NCBI GenBank assembly: GCA_037974665.1
Contig: CM075773.1
Span: 48,562,080-48,626,079, forward strand
From: Ehretia macrophylla
Taxonomy: Eukaryota > Streptophyta > Magnoliopsida > Boraginales > Ehretiaceae
Length of the DNA: 64,000 nt
Direction of reading: 5' to 3'
Every line of letters begins with the position of its first letter. Within the stretch, counting starts at the first letter, position 1. Of this stretch, positions 33,958-45,441 are shown piece by piece. A model generated the notes under the pieces. That model had not been told where the DNA came from and ran no database searches. It saw only the letters and a list, made by a program, of their open reading frames with translations. A program made the position numbers and the translations under genes.

Positions 33958-34798
33958 TTCGATTATTTTCACATTTCTCAATTTTCTCTTTTTTCATTGG
34001 AGTAGCAGTACTCACCTCAACCACCTCATTCTCCGCGTCTCTCCGCCGCTTTCTCCGACGATCACCGTACATGGCTGCGTTTGATATATCAGTCATCTCC
34101 TTATCCTCCCCAATCTCCAACGGAAAATTCAGAATTGCTTGGCGGCCACGCATCCTAAACGCAGCTCTGTCGTACGCTTTCGCTGCCTCCACCGCAGTGT
34201 CGAACGTCCCAAGCCAAACCCTATGCCCCTGGCGCTTCGGGTCACGTATCTCCGCCGCGTACTTCCCCCACGGCCGATGCCTCACGCCTCTGTAGTGCTC
34301 CTGCTGCTTCCGGTCTTCCTCATGAACCACCACCGAGTTCGATTGAGTCGAGTCGGTGGCGGCCATGGTTTTGCACTGAGTCGACTCGCCGAACTCAATC
34401 CACTCGACCTTCTTTGCTCTCGGCGTCGTAAGATCAATGACTTCGGGCTCCGAAATCGTGCGAGCGCTCTCACGCTTTTGCGCGACATTTATTGACTGCG
34501 AGCTCTGACTTTGGTTAAAGTCCAATAAATCGGAAATACAACTGAAGATTTGATTGTTAGCCTCGCTCAATGTGATAGAAGTCGTGTCTTGCGATGACGA
34601 TTGTGACTTTGAACTCGAAGCGTCATAATTTGATATAAAATTACTATCGAAGTTGCTAACGCTCCAACATTGTCCCACATTGGAAAAATAGGAATAACTC
34701 TGTCCAAGGTCGGAGGAGTATGAATCTTCCTGAGAGATTTCACCAAGGAGATGATTTCTAATTTGCTCTAACACAAACATTTCATCAAAGGAATCCAT
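33896..34798 (-). CDS. ERF group IXb transcription factor (ERF5/ERF6-like), C-terminus altered
   Basis: One intronless frame of 300 residues runs from the ATG at 34798 to the TGA at 33898-33896. Residues 1-20 ([20 protein letters not shown]) and 118-139 ([24 protein letters not shown]) match group IXb. The AP2 domain is residues 168-226 ([20 protein letters not shown] to [10 protein letters not shown]), with the Arg, Trp and Glu residues that contact DNA in place. RRRKRRR at 247-253 is a likely nuclear signal. Such proteins activate GCC-box defence genes downstream of ethylene and MAP kinases. The last about 20 residues are not family-like. The conserved C-terminal motifs (PLTPSSW, then a PLSP phosphosite) lie in other frames at 33842-33957. 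DNA binding should be intact, and activation and MAPK control are probably impaired unless the indels are sequence errors. Confidence 0.9.
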   Translation of the reverse strand: MDSFDEMFVLEQIRNHLLGEISQEDSYSSDLGQSYSYFSNVGQCWSVSNFDSNFISNYDASSSKSQSSSQDTTSITLSEANNQIFSCISDLLDFNQSQSSQSINVAQKRESARTISEPEVIDLTTPRAKKVEWIEFGESTQCKTMAATDSTQSNSVVVHEEDRKQQEHYRGVRHRPWGKYAAEIRDPKRQGHRVWLGTFDTAVEAAKAYDRAAFRMRGRQAILNFPLEIGEDKEMTDISNAAMYGDRRRKRRRDAENEVVEVSTATPMKKEKIEKCENNRMAVNAVKLEYGLGSEFRWDV

Positions 34799-34936
34799 GA
34801 TAAATAATGTATCGAAATTTAAAAAGAAAAATATTTGATCAAGTAAAGAATTTGAGTGAATCTAGATTTTGTTTACAATTTGAAATAGTACGAAGAATGA
34901 GAGCTTTGGAAAGTTGGAAAATAAGAGTGTGGAAAA

Positions 34937-34950
34937 GGATATATATAAAG
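34937..34950 (-). promoter_or_regulatory. TATA box of the IXb ERF gene
   Basis: On - the sequence CTTTATATATATCC lies about 140 bases upstream of the ATG at 34798, a usual spacing for an ERF gene with a short leader. No other TATA-like site lies closer. Confidence 0.55.
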
Positions 34951-36748
34951 AGAGGGAGAGAAATGATTTGTCTTATGATTTGTGCATGAAGACTAGATAC
35001 TCCATGCGTGTTTCGAAGAGTTCGATAAATGTAATACGTTCTTAGTTAGGAAGTATGTTTTGATACAGGTTCGGATCATTTCATATCATTATAACGTTAT
35101 AATTAATAGATAATATTTGAATTTTTTAACAATAGGAGAGATCTAATAGTAATGATATATTTATGTATGGATCCAATTAGACATGTTTAACAGAGATCAC
35201 TAATTAAAATTAGAAATACATAAATATTTAATTATTTTGATTCCTTGACATGACTGTCATTAAGAGTTCGAGGAATGGTTAAGAAAGGAAGTCAACGATC
35301 ATTATAAAGCTTTCTAGAAGGTTTCATAGAACTAAGACTCTGAAAGATTGATATAATACTTCTATTGGTATTTATTCACAATTTTCTATTTGTGAATGAA
35401 GAATCTTAGTTGTAGAAATGGAACAAGTTGAAATTAAGAACCAAATAAATGATAGTAGTATATTATGAATCTTTTTATTTATTTATTTATTTATGTTTCA
35501 AGGGTTTGGAAATAGGCTAAAATGCATCTAGATGCATCCACATTTTGGTCACATGAAAAATTTAACACACTATCCCAACTTGAACAACCCCTAATCCTCA
35601 AACAATAAATTTCGAGCACTAAATTTTGTTGAAGAAAATTTGTACATAAAAGCAAAGGTAAATTGAATAGCTTACGACTTTATGTTGTTTTTTGTCAGCA
35701 GCTTATCACGTTAAGAGGTTATTCTTTTGCTACATTAGAGACCGAAGGCACAGATTAAACTTCAAGTTTCGGATTATAACATATTATTATTTGACCAATT
35801 CACTTAATTCTTTAGTGCATATGTTGCAAGATTTTTTTTTTTTTTTTGTTTCCATTTTGGATTGCTGAGAATTCTCCTGAAAATTTTTTTAGGTGTCACA
35901 TCAATGGCATTAAATCTCAAAACATATAATTTTTACCGAAAAAAATATGATCCAAATTAATCAGATACAAGGTCTATTAAGACTTGATATAGTTTGTTGC
36001 TTATTATCTTTCTTAATATTGGATAACGAGCTTATGAGATTGTGATTCACGATTAATAATGTTTTTCATAAATCCTGCAATATTAAGTCCATGACCGCTA
36101 GGTTTGTGATCATTAGTGTGAAATTCTATTTCACATTAGTTCTTGATATGAGTGTAGACCCGATCCGAACCACCGTTGGGCATGAGCTGACCCGTACTCA
36201 ACCCACAAGCTAGCGCCCGATCTTAGCATTAAATGCTAGATGAGATATAAAGGTTTTAACCATAGGATAATAATTTTTTTCAGGGGGCAAGTGCCTAGGG
36301 CAAACATGAACAGTGTCACGCCGAATTAAGTATTTAATATTGTTCGTCTTTTTGGCTTGTATAAATACCCCATTCAATCTTCGCATTCATGGTAACGAAA
36401 CTGTCATTAATTGCTCCCTACCTTCTACAATTATTTAAGCTCGTACGTACTAATTTACTCTCACACCGTAGGAAGCAGATTTCAACCCTTATCAATTCTA
36501 TAAAATAATCGTATTTATTTTATAATAACTTAAATTCTCTATTAGTGTCAACACAAATTCAAATATTTTAATTTAGTTAGTTAGACTTCACGTGCCAACA
36601 GAATAGTAGTTAAACCTAAGTCATACATGTGGTTTCAGAACATGCTAATAATAGGCAGAAGTGTGCACTTTCTCCACCAGGTTGGTGGTCATGGACTGTG
36701 AGGGGGAGATATTGTTTGGCCTTATGAATTATAGGCTAGTTAAATTAA

Positions 36749-36791
36749 TTAGACTTAATTTTGACCAAAAAAAAAAAAAATTAGACTTAAT
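36749..36791 (+). mobile_element. extremely 5'-truncated LINE-type insertion (21 bp) with 11-bp target duplication
   Basis: TTAGACTTAAT is present at 36749-36759 and 36781-36791, enclosing only TTTGACC and 14 A. The 3' end is the same as that of the insertion at 30201-30222, pointing to one source family. Confidence 0.75.
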
Positions 36792-37044
36792 GAGTTAACA
36801 TGTTAGTAATTAAATTTAAATCTTTACAATTTTCTTCCGTACTTAAAATTCTTGTTACAAGAGTAAATGTGATTTCAGAAGAGAAATAGTTTTAGTATTT
36901 TAGAAAAATGAAAAAGGAAAAGGCAATTTTCAATTGGTATATAAAATTTTGAGTTATTCACTTAACATTAATTAATTTTATAATGGAACTTCAGGTTATA
37001 ACTATCAAAAGTACACCTATGTATTGATCAACTAAACTTTTGTT

Positions 37045-37190
37045 TTTTTTTTGTCAATAAAATGCAGAAATTTCATTACAAACAGCAGAAAGTTACATGA
37101 AGTTAGTCAATTCCAGTTGGCTCCAAATTTGAATTAAGCAAGTTACATAGTAGCAATGGTGGATTTTGGAGCCAATCATCATTAAGTTAT
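37045..37190 (-). mobile_element. probable LINE 3' end
   Basis: A T-run followed by GTCAATAAAATGCAGAAATT on + is the reverse of a ...TTGAC-A(n) 3' end, as in the insertion at 12872. Neither a target duplication nor coding sequence could be identified, so the right edge is a guess. Confidence 0.4.
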
Positions 37191-38312
37191 AAATAATTAT
37201 CTTCAGTGGGACAAAAAATTACCCTAACCGAGGGCGCAACAGAGGTTAACGACAGCAAGATCTAATGGTATTAATGATATTGTTGTGATAATATAATATT
37301 AATAGTTCACATATATTAGATCTTACTCATAACTCTTTGAGTATATTGATATTACATGTATTTGAACATGTTGCCTGGAATCTAATTAAAATGTTAAATC
37401 GTTGGCCTAGCTTCCTAGATTTGATGTATTTGGCGTTTTGCGGCTGCTAAGTGACATTGATAATAATTTATAAATTCTTGAGTCAATTTTTAATGCTGAA
37501 AATGACTAACTAACAGTATTGTACATTATTAATCTATTGGAAAAATTTCTAGTTCGAAGACAGAAACATAATTAATGACAAAAAAAACAAACACAGAAAT
37601 ATAATATCCTCCCAGGGTTTTATATATGTTGTATCCCACATGATTGAGCAAGGCAAATTATTTGAATTTGATGCTTACCTGATCATTCAGAATTATATCA
37701 AGTGGCACAAAATATATAGTTAGATTAATGATGGTATAAATTCTTCAAACAAACTGGATTAAGTTTCAAGTCTTAAAATAAACTTGTATATAAATATATA
37801 TATTTATATATATACACAAACGCACAATAAAAAGTTATGAGCACATAGATTGATAATGGTCCCTCAACCTACCAACACTAACCAGTTATTACCAATAAAT
37901 ATTAGATAAAGTAGACATTTAATAGTTGAGAGATTATATAACTACTAATATGAAAATATCTTGTGTAATAATTGAAAGATAAATTAAATCGCCAATGGAA
38001 CAGATACTAAAAAGTTGAATATGTTCGACTTGATAATGAAGGCTGCGGAGTCCAATGAAAATTTTTATTCAAAAGAAATTTAAGTCGTATAGCATATATA
38101 TTAAAAGATATCATTCATGAGAATTGATCTCATAATTTTTCACACTCATAACGAATGACACACCACTATACCAAAGGCCTATTGGTGAGCTAGGTTGGCC
38201 TTTGGCATTATTAGGCTGTTAGATCTGAAGTGTGTCATATAGTTGGCTGAAAAAGGTCAAAAATTAGGATACATTTAGGGAAAATTAAACATCCATTGAA
38301 GAGAAACTCTTA

Positions 38313-38708
38313 TTGGTTGGAATTTTCAATTATCTTGGTAGAAATTTGACATTTTTTTTTTCATCTCAGCAAATCGTTTTTTTCTCTTGTGATGTTGAAA
38401 TCGTGGGTTGCATTCCGAAACAAGCGACAAACTTAATAGGGGTGATAGGTTTTTACATGTATTTAGCAAGCTTTAAATTATCACAGGATCACAAATACAA
38501 AAGTCATTTGCTTGTCGGTAAGAGAAAAAGGTTCTTAACGACAACTGATATGTTGAAGCAGCTGGGTGGTGGGCGGGACATGTGGAATCTCGACTTAAAA
38601 GTTACTTTTACTTCTTTTTCCCTAACATATGGAATTGAAATGTTTGATTTATTGATTCATATCATACTTACAATCAACGTTCACTCTAGCATGAGGTGGA
38701 ATCAATAA
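38313..38708 (+). CDS. unrecognised open frame of about 131 codons
   Basis: The frame runs to TAA near 38708 and begins at a non-ATG codon as counted. Its first ATG is further inside (near 38389). The translation has hydrophobic stretches and a segment KSHLLVGKRKRFLTTTDMLK, and matches no family I know. It is not duplicated elsewhere in the window, and no promoter or splice signals are evident. It could be chance or a relic. Confidence 0.2.
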   Translation: MVGIFNYLGRNLTFFFSSQQIVFFSCDVEIVGCIPKQATNLIGVIGFYMYLASFKLSQDHKYKSHLLVGKRKRFLTTTDMLKQLGGGRDMWNLDLKVTFTSFSLTYGIEMFDLLIHIILTINVHSSMRWNQ

Positions 38709-38891
38709 TATCTGATTTCAAACTTATTTGTTACTTCATTCAATTTTAACTTTTTTCTTTGCAAATTTTTAGATGTATGAAACTCGATTAATATTTGAAG
38801 CGTAAACCCTTTATTTATACTTTTTAATTTTCTTGCTCTTGGCCACAAGCAAAAGGCAAAAGCTTAAAAGTTGTTAATCTCATTAAAAAGG

Positions 38892-40263
38892 TGTAATATA
38901 CCAACTTTTTTTTTGGCTAATTCAGAGAAATGGATATCATTAAAAATAAACCAATACAAAGGGGGGTCAACCGACCAAATACAAAGAATTGCTGAAAATG
39001 AAAGCGAAGCTCGCAAACCGACAAACAAAGGCAAGCAATCTCAAGACACAGAAAAAATCACATTCTGAAACTCAATAATGAGAAAAACTACCTATAAGTT
39101 AAAGACAAATGAACTCTATTGGTGAAATGTCTATTAATGCTAGAGTTGTTGTAGCTTTATTCCGCATGAACACTTGCAAAGATATCAACTCGAATCTTCT
39201 CGATAATCTGCTCTCCAGTGCTAAACTCATTTCAAAAGATTCGTCTGTTTCTCTCGATCCAAACATGGTAGACAGCAACACAAAACAGGAGCCGAAACAT
39301 GTAGCTTAATTTTGAGATCCCTGTTGCCTGCTAGTGAACGTGCAAACGTAAGAATTGAATCAAAGGAATAAAAATAGAGATAAAAAAGAAATAAATTCAA
39401 ACATTCCTTCCAGATCCGTTTAGTGAAACTACATTCAAAGAAGAAGTGATATCTAGTCTCACAACCGAGGTAGCAGAAAGTGCAACTAGCTCTATCTACA
39501 ACTCCCCATGTGAGAAGACAGTATCTAGTATTCAAGCGGTCATGACTAGCAAACTAGGAAATGAAGCTTTTGTTTAGGGATATTATGCGGGAACCAAACT
39601 AATCTGTACCGCTCTACAGGGTTGCCTCTCCTCCTAATATTATCCCAAGTTTTGCCGAAAGAGAACAAACCATTATGAGAGAACTTCCATTCAAAGCAGT
39701 CATTCTGATCATCCCTCGTGAACAAGCTATGGTTGCTGGGATTGAGATTAACCAAAGCGGGTGGGTAGATTGGCCAAACCCATTGCCCATCTTCGACGAT
39801 ATCCGCGACTTTGCTATCAAGATATGGATAGAGAACTCTGATATTATGGAGGAAAAAAAGGATACCAATGGGGTGCTAATTATCATGCCAAAAGAAAATA
39901 TGTCTGTCATTCCCAATTCTATGCACAATAAATTCACGAGCAAGAGGTTTGAGGTTGAGTATCTTCCTTCAAGATCAACAGGCATCACTTGGGACTTTCA
40001 TTGTCCAGAAACATTTAATCTTGATATAATTGGTCCAAACCCAAGAGCTCCAACTTGTGTTTCTGAAGGAGTAAAACCTCCAGAGAAGCTTTAAAAAAAC
40101 AACTTTGCTAATGTCAACAAGCTTTCTAATTCCAAGACCGCCTTCCTCAATTGGTTTACAAACACAATCCCAAGCAATTTTAGGCCCCAAGTCACGCAAA
40201 AAAAAAAGCCATAAATTTCCTCTCAATGATGTTCAAAACCCCTTTAGGGAATGTAATATACCA
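38892..40263 (-). mobile_element. 5'-truncated L1-type LINE with 12-bp target duplication
   Basis: TGTAATATACCA occurs at 38892-38903 and 40252-40263. Just inside the left copy is a T-run (A-tail on -). The - strand reads the end of a reverse transcriptase (RGNLWLFF, IAWDCVCKPIEEGGLGIRKL; about 40226-40050) and then a zinc-binding RT domain (ECSFTKRIWKECLNLF, with CTFCYLGCETRYHFFFEC; about 39755-39430). Frames are interrupted. The right part, from 39927, is duplicated in Y2 at 57078-57380. The pre-insertion site resembles 49060-49110 in the old repeat. Confidence 0.88.
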
Positions 40264-40428
40264 CATTGACATACTAATATCTTAATTTGTTAATGCATAA
40301 CTTTTTTAGTTTTACCACCAGCTTTCAGTCTGTGGTATATTCTTTACTGTGAGTGCGAGACATTGCGAAATAAATTCTTGTAAGTGACATTATTTGATAT
40401 TTGTTATACAACATTATTTGATATTTGT

Positions 40429-42900
40429 TGTACGACTTAGGTTTCCCTTGAAAAAAAAAAATTCAGTTTTGTTGTTCATGAAATTTATATTATATTTTTG
40501 AATTGCTTTTCTCTAAGTCAATAATGGATGAATTATTATTAATATACCAAGCTTTTTTATGTTCTTAAGATGCAATTATCATAAGTTTGTCTTGATTTGT
40601 AACCTACCCATCTTGATCATCCCACTTGCAATTTGCTAATTGAAACTAATCTTACTTATACTACTATTGATTAAATATAGCCACCAGGTTCCTCTTTTTT
40701 CCTGATTGATATAATCTAATCAAATTAATTATCCGATGAATATAACGCAAAAGTTCCATTCAACAGACTCTTCAAAATATAAGGCAATTTATATATATAT
40801 AATGTTAAGCTAACACTATTGAAAGTGGTTTTTTCTTTCTTTTGGAAAATGAATAGGTCTGAATAATAATAATTCGTTTAACGAGTCTTGCACAGAAACA
40901 AAGGAGAGAAGCACCAGAGCACCCTCCTATACAGATATATTTACGTTTGAACGTTTGATAAGTTTAATACTTACATAGATGATTCTCGTATGTATGTGTA
41001 ACACATCTCTCTTTCAGTCGGCATTATATAGTCATACAAACATTACAACATGCCTAGTGGTACTAGCATATTCCAATGGGATTTGATACAGTTATTAGAC
41101 GGAAAACTAAAAGTTGAGGTAGATTACAAAACTAGTTCAGCGGAAGGGTTTCTAATCTAATCGCCGAGGCGACCTAGACTACCACACGGTTAGCGCGTTT
41201 TTAGCGTGTTTAGAAACAAGCTAGGTAGTGTGGCCAGATGTGGACGATATGAAAGAAATGATATTGTGAGTAATGGAGGAGATACTTCAATCACAATTTG
41301 AAGATCCTCAAAGATAATCTAGGATCTTTTGGTGGGATAGTTGTAGAGTGACAGGGATTAAACCTGCCAAAACTTTTGCTAGATCACATGCCAGGTGGCA
41401 TGCTAAGTCTTCAGCATGGATAAGAGAGTTGCAAAGTGCTTTTACGACCCTTCCTCCAATGAGAGCACCCCTAGAATTCCTGCAAAGCGCTGCAAGGACC
41501 CAATATTTGTTGCTGCCTGAGAAAAAAGTTGCATAGCTGATGGATAAAGGTTCTGGAAGGACCATAAGGTCTACAACAGGCGGTAGAGTTGCATGTTCCC
41601 CCAATGCAAACCTCAACATCCTCTGAGGGTGTGTCATAGTAAGCCGAGTATCCAATTCGCGAAGATGATAGGCGGCCTCAGATAAACACAGTCTGAATAT
41701 CGAGCGTTATCTTACCGAAGACGCATCTGTTTCTCGCTCTCCAAATTGCCCAGCACATGATGGAGAACAAATTGATAGCATAGGATCGAGGGTAGCCAGC
41801 AGAAACTCAATGCAATATCATCTGTAGGAACCACTTATCAAAACGAGTGACAGGCATGGCTTCTAGATGCAACTGGAGCGGGGAAGCAAACCAACAACGT
41901 TGACTCCATGGACAACAGAGAAGTAAATGCTCCACAGTCTCATCAGAACTATGACAGATAGGACAAGTAGGACAGCAGACACAACTCTTAAATCTCATGA
42001 AAGGTCGACGGCTCTGTGGGCAACTAATTGTTACTCTGAAAAACTTCAAACGTGTTGTGAGGACCTTTGAGAACTTCAAATCTTCTTCTTTATTTTTTAA
42101 AATCAGAACACAACAATCAGTTAGCATTTAATACCGAATGATCCACCGAAACCAAATTTTGAGTTCTGACAAATCCAAAGGAAATTTTCTTCCCTCTGGC
42201 AAAAAATTTTCAGTCTTATTAATTATTCAAAGAAAATGCTAATCATTGATCTTTGGCATTAAAGGGCATAAATATATTTCATATAAATATTGCTAATTAG
42301 TGATCTCCTGGTATTGTACATCTAGCACTTTTAATGGACGTTCTGCATATAGGATTCTAGATTCTTTTAATTTTTTTTTTTATTCGTACGTGACACCATA
42401 TTAATTAAAATCGCTTAGCCGAGAAGAATTAAGTTTCAACCTAAAATAAGGTCTAACAATCAAATACAATTGAGCCATTTTTTCGTCTTTTCTGGGCACT
42501 ACCAATAACTTTTATTTTATAAAACGAACTTTCATTTCATCAAAACTTAAAATAACATATTCTTTTTAACAATCGAACGACCAAATTGTCTTCCCATCAC
42601 AAAAATTTTCTGACTCTTAACTAACCTAAAGCATGTGTTGAAGTACGCTGCTCCACCACAGAATTTATAACTTTGTAATAGATCTAATTTGATTTTGCAT
42701 ATGGTGAAGTTCACGTCATCAAGAAAGAGAATAAATAGCTAATAATGATGAGCTCCTGTGGAAGCAAACGAACCCTGAAAGAAAGCCTGCCTAGTTGCAA
42801 TCACAATGAAATGATTAATCGCCTATTTGGATCATCCATGTTCATGGGTCTCCTTGCATATTTCCTGTACGAAATTAACCTAAAAGAAAAAAGAGATTGT
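40429..42900. other. 2.47 kb present in Y1 and absent from Y2
   Basis: The Y2 sequence passes directly from the equivalent of 40428 to that of 42901. Parts of this stretch (about 42230-42360) resemble 29130-29240 in the old unit, so it is ancestral and was lost from Y2. Besides the LINE fragment it contains no gene. Confidence 0.85.
41290..42130 (-). mobile_element. LINE fragment: zinc-binding RT domain and RNase H
   Basis: On - the zinc-binding part reads CVCCPTCPICHSSDETVEHL followed by LLCCPW (about 41930-42010), and the RNase H-like part reads VLAALCRNSRGALIGGRVVK and SLIHAEDLACHLACDLA (about 41380-41530). The two are in different frames, so the fragment is decayed. No target duplication was seen. 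The segment belongs to the 2.47 kb missing from Y2. Confidence 0.72.
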
Positions 42901-43219
42901 AAGATATATAACTCAAAAGAATAATATTTTTTATGTTATTTATATAGTGTTCACTCTTCTTTTATATGATAAAAATTAATGTATTAAATATTAAAATTAT
43001 TAATTTATAAAATAAAATATCACTCGAATAATATATATCATCCTGAATTTAAAATTATGTGGAACCGAGACATCAAAAGAAAATACCGAATGTTAATGTG
43101 GGGAACACCCAAACCGGCAATAACTTGGATGCATGGCCTACCACTTCTATTGGTTTATTTGCTTTATGAAAGACTTATCCAAGAAATCATGGTCAATCGT
43201 CTAGAAGCAATATATCTAT

Positions 43220-43595
43220 TTTTGCTGTTGCTGGGAAGATATCCTTCTCTCGTCCCTTTCTGGTTTCCCTCTTGGATTGATGGGAGGATGTTGCTCCGAT
43301 GGTTTCTTGAAGAGCTTGAGGATCCAAGAAGACTTTGTGCAGCTCTTTCCTTTTTTGCTCCATTTTGTTGTTTTAATTGGTTAAGATAGTCGGTTGTCTA
43401 GTGCCGGAACAATTGATCGGCTATCTCAACCGACTAGAACATCTTAGCTGGCTATGTACTTAATATGATCATTCCATCTTAGGCTAACTTTCCCTGTTTT
43501 CTTTATCATTGTAAATGGTCGTTTGACCCATCTATGTTTATTTTCATTGTTCAATAAAATATACACAGCCAAATTAGTCCAAAAAAAAAAAAAAA
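43220..43595 (+). mobile_element. polyA-tailed retro-insertion, probably a LINE 3' end
   Basis: A stretch without counterpart in the old unit ends TTCAATAAAATATACACAGC followed by AAATTAGTCC and 15 A (43581-43595), that is, a polyadenylation signal and tail. It is present in Y2 (to about 58239). An open frame across the upstream join (43057-43389) is broken differently in Y2 and is unlikely to be a gene. The left edge is approximate and no target duplication is evident. Confidence 0.45.
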
Positions 43596-44559
43596 CACAA
43601 CAAATTAGTAAATTGGAAATACCTTAATTTGTCTGTAAAAAATTCAAAAAAGTCATATTTGGGTAAAAAAGCTACATTACAATAACAATTACTTTTTAAA
43701 AAAAAATTAGCGAACTTGCAACTTGAAAACAATTAGTATATATATTTGAGAAAATGGATGTTGACCCTATGAATCAATGATTGTGAGAGTTCTTTTTCAA
43801 GGAAATAAATAATCATGGCTGAAACATAACTTTAAAATCCCGAATCCTAAGTAGTCTTCAATACAAAAACTAAGTGAGTAAATGAATCATCATTAGCCAT
43901 TAAGCATGGGAGGGATATGAGAAATAAGATGAATTCAAGGATAAGTGAGTAAATGAATCATCATTATCGTGAAGAAGCTCGCAAGAAGAAAAAATAATAA
44001 TTACATAGGAAATGAGAGCAAAAGACTAAGAGCAATAAAAAAGAAATAAAATTTAGAGGGTTCTTTAGTCTTTAAAAGATAATTAACTAATTTTGTTACT
44101 TTGAATTGTCAATTCTAACTTTTGAGTAAGGATTTGGATAAATGTTGAGTAAACCCAAGATTTGCAAATATTAAATTTCTAATTTTTTAAAGAAGTGCTT
44201 CCAAATAAAAATAAAAAAATTAAACTTATAAATGAATTTTATAAAATTTTATGAAATATATTTATTCAAAATAATATGTAACACATGTTCTTTTATTGTT
44301 ATTGCATTATTCTCTATGTCTTCTCTTGTCATTTGACATCATTCGGTCACCGTATATTTTATGTTATTTTCCTCTTTGTTGATATCATACCTTCACGTCT
44401 TTGTTTGTTATTTGCTACTTTTGATATGAAACACGTGTTAGCATACACATTACTATTTTAACTCTTGTGGTTTTGAAGAATTTTTCAGTCAAAAATAAAA
44501 TTAAATAGCGACAAAAAACGCCACCCCACCTCTCATTATGTGTAATAACCCAAATTCAT

Positions 44560-44676
44560 CACGTGATTGAAAACGGCGCCCCCCTATTTGCAATCGAAGT
44601 TTCGAAGAAACACCAAAGCCTGCAATAAAATTCAATTAGTTCATGAACCTTTTTCCTCGAATGTAGCCTATATAAT
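44560..44676 (+). promoter_or_regulatory. promoter of IXa ERF copy 2
   Basis: G-box CACGTG at 44560-44565, a GC-rich GGCGCCCCCC block just after it, and TATA box CCTATATAATCC at about 44667-44676, all shared base for base with copy 3. The leader from about 44700 to 44803 contains no upstream ATG frame of note. Confidence 0.65.
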
Positions 44677-44803
44677 CCCCGTATACCCTTTCTCTTTGTC
44701 TAACCATTTCTTGAATTTTGAGTACATTTTCAAGCGAAACATTCTCGACCCAGAAAAGATTTTACATAAAATTCTTCAGTTTTTGTTGAATCATTAAACA
44801 ATT

Positions 44804-45441
44804 ATGAATACTAGTGATTCTAATCTTGCTTTTCTTGAATCAATAAGGCGCTATTTGGTTGATGATCATCATTTGGAAGCTCCAGAAACAAACGCAAGCA
44901 CGTTGTTTCCTTGCTTGACTGACTCTTGGGGAGAGCTTCCATTAAACGAGAATGACTCAGAAGACATGGTGCTTTACGGGGTCTTTCATGACGCTGTTAG
45001 TACAGGTTGGCTTCCATCACTGTAAAAGCTGAGCCTGAAATGAGCTTTAAATCCCCGGTGGCGGCGCTACCAGAGACGGTGGCAGTCATGGCGGAGGAAA
45101 CAGTGTCTCAGCCAAAGGGAAAGCATTACAGGGGTGTCAGGAGGCGACCGTGGGGAAAGTTCGCGACGGAGATAAGGGATCCAGCGAAGAATGGGGCCCG
45201 CGTGTGGCTTGGGACTTTTGAAACAACAGAGGATGCAGCATTAGCCTATGATCAAGCTGCATTTCGCATACGCGGGTCACGTGCGTTGCTTAATTTTCCG
45301 CTTAGAATTAATTCTGGTGAGCTTGAGCCAGTTAGGGTTAAGTCAAAGACGTCATCGGTGTCGCCTGACCGTTCTTCTTCCTCTGCGTCGGACAATGGCT
45401 CACCGAAGAAGAGGAGAAAGACGGTGGAAGTGGTGGCATGA
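44804..45441 (+). pseudogene. ERF group IXa transcription factor, copy 2, frameshifted
   Basis: The ATG frame from 44804 gives the IXa N-terminus ([40 protein letters not shown]) and ends after 73 residues at TAA 45023-45025. Compared with copy 3 it lacks 16 bases. The deletion lies between two ATCA words, of which one remains (45016-45019), and it shifts the frame. In the shifted frame the next ATG is at 45040, and 133 residues follow to TGA 45439-45441. They contain a full AP2 domain ([20 protein letters not shown] to [10 protein letters not shown]) and the SPKKRRK tail. AP2 carries Ala-to-Thr in KFAAEIRDP. The copy cannot make a normal ERF. An AP2-only protein would need initiation at 45040. 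Confidence 0.92.

Larger units (their letters stand above)
34990..38890. other. gene-poor AT-rich region upstream of the IXb ERF
   Basis: Nearly 4 kb hold no recognisable gene. They contain a tiny LINE-type insertion (36749-36791), a probable LINE 3' end in reverse orientation (about 37045-37190) and AT microsatellites. Near 38820-38890 begins diverged homology to 49030-49090. A frame at 38313-38708 is listed separately. Confidence 0.6.

Noticed and set aside
34139-34495. Open frames on + opposite the IXb ERF gene
   Set aside because: Antisense shadows of the GC-richer AP2 coding region.
43057-43389. Open frame of about 110 codons, partly repeated at 57776-58039
   Set aside because: It crosses the edge of an A-tailed insertion, its start lies in DNA that is non-coding in segment X, and the Y2 copy does not keep the same start. 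No family resemblance.
44567-44797. Frame of 76 codons upstream of IXa copy 2, conserved at 59208-59438
   Set aside because: It begins at a TTG codon and spans the TATA box and leader. Conservation follows from the recent duplication.
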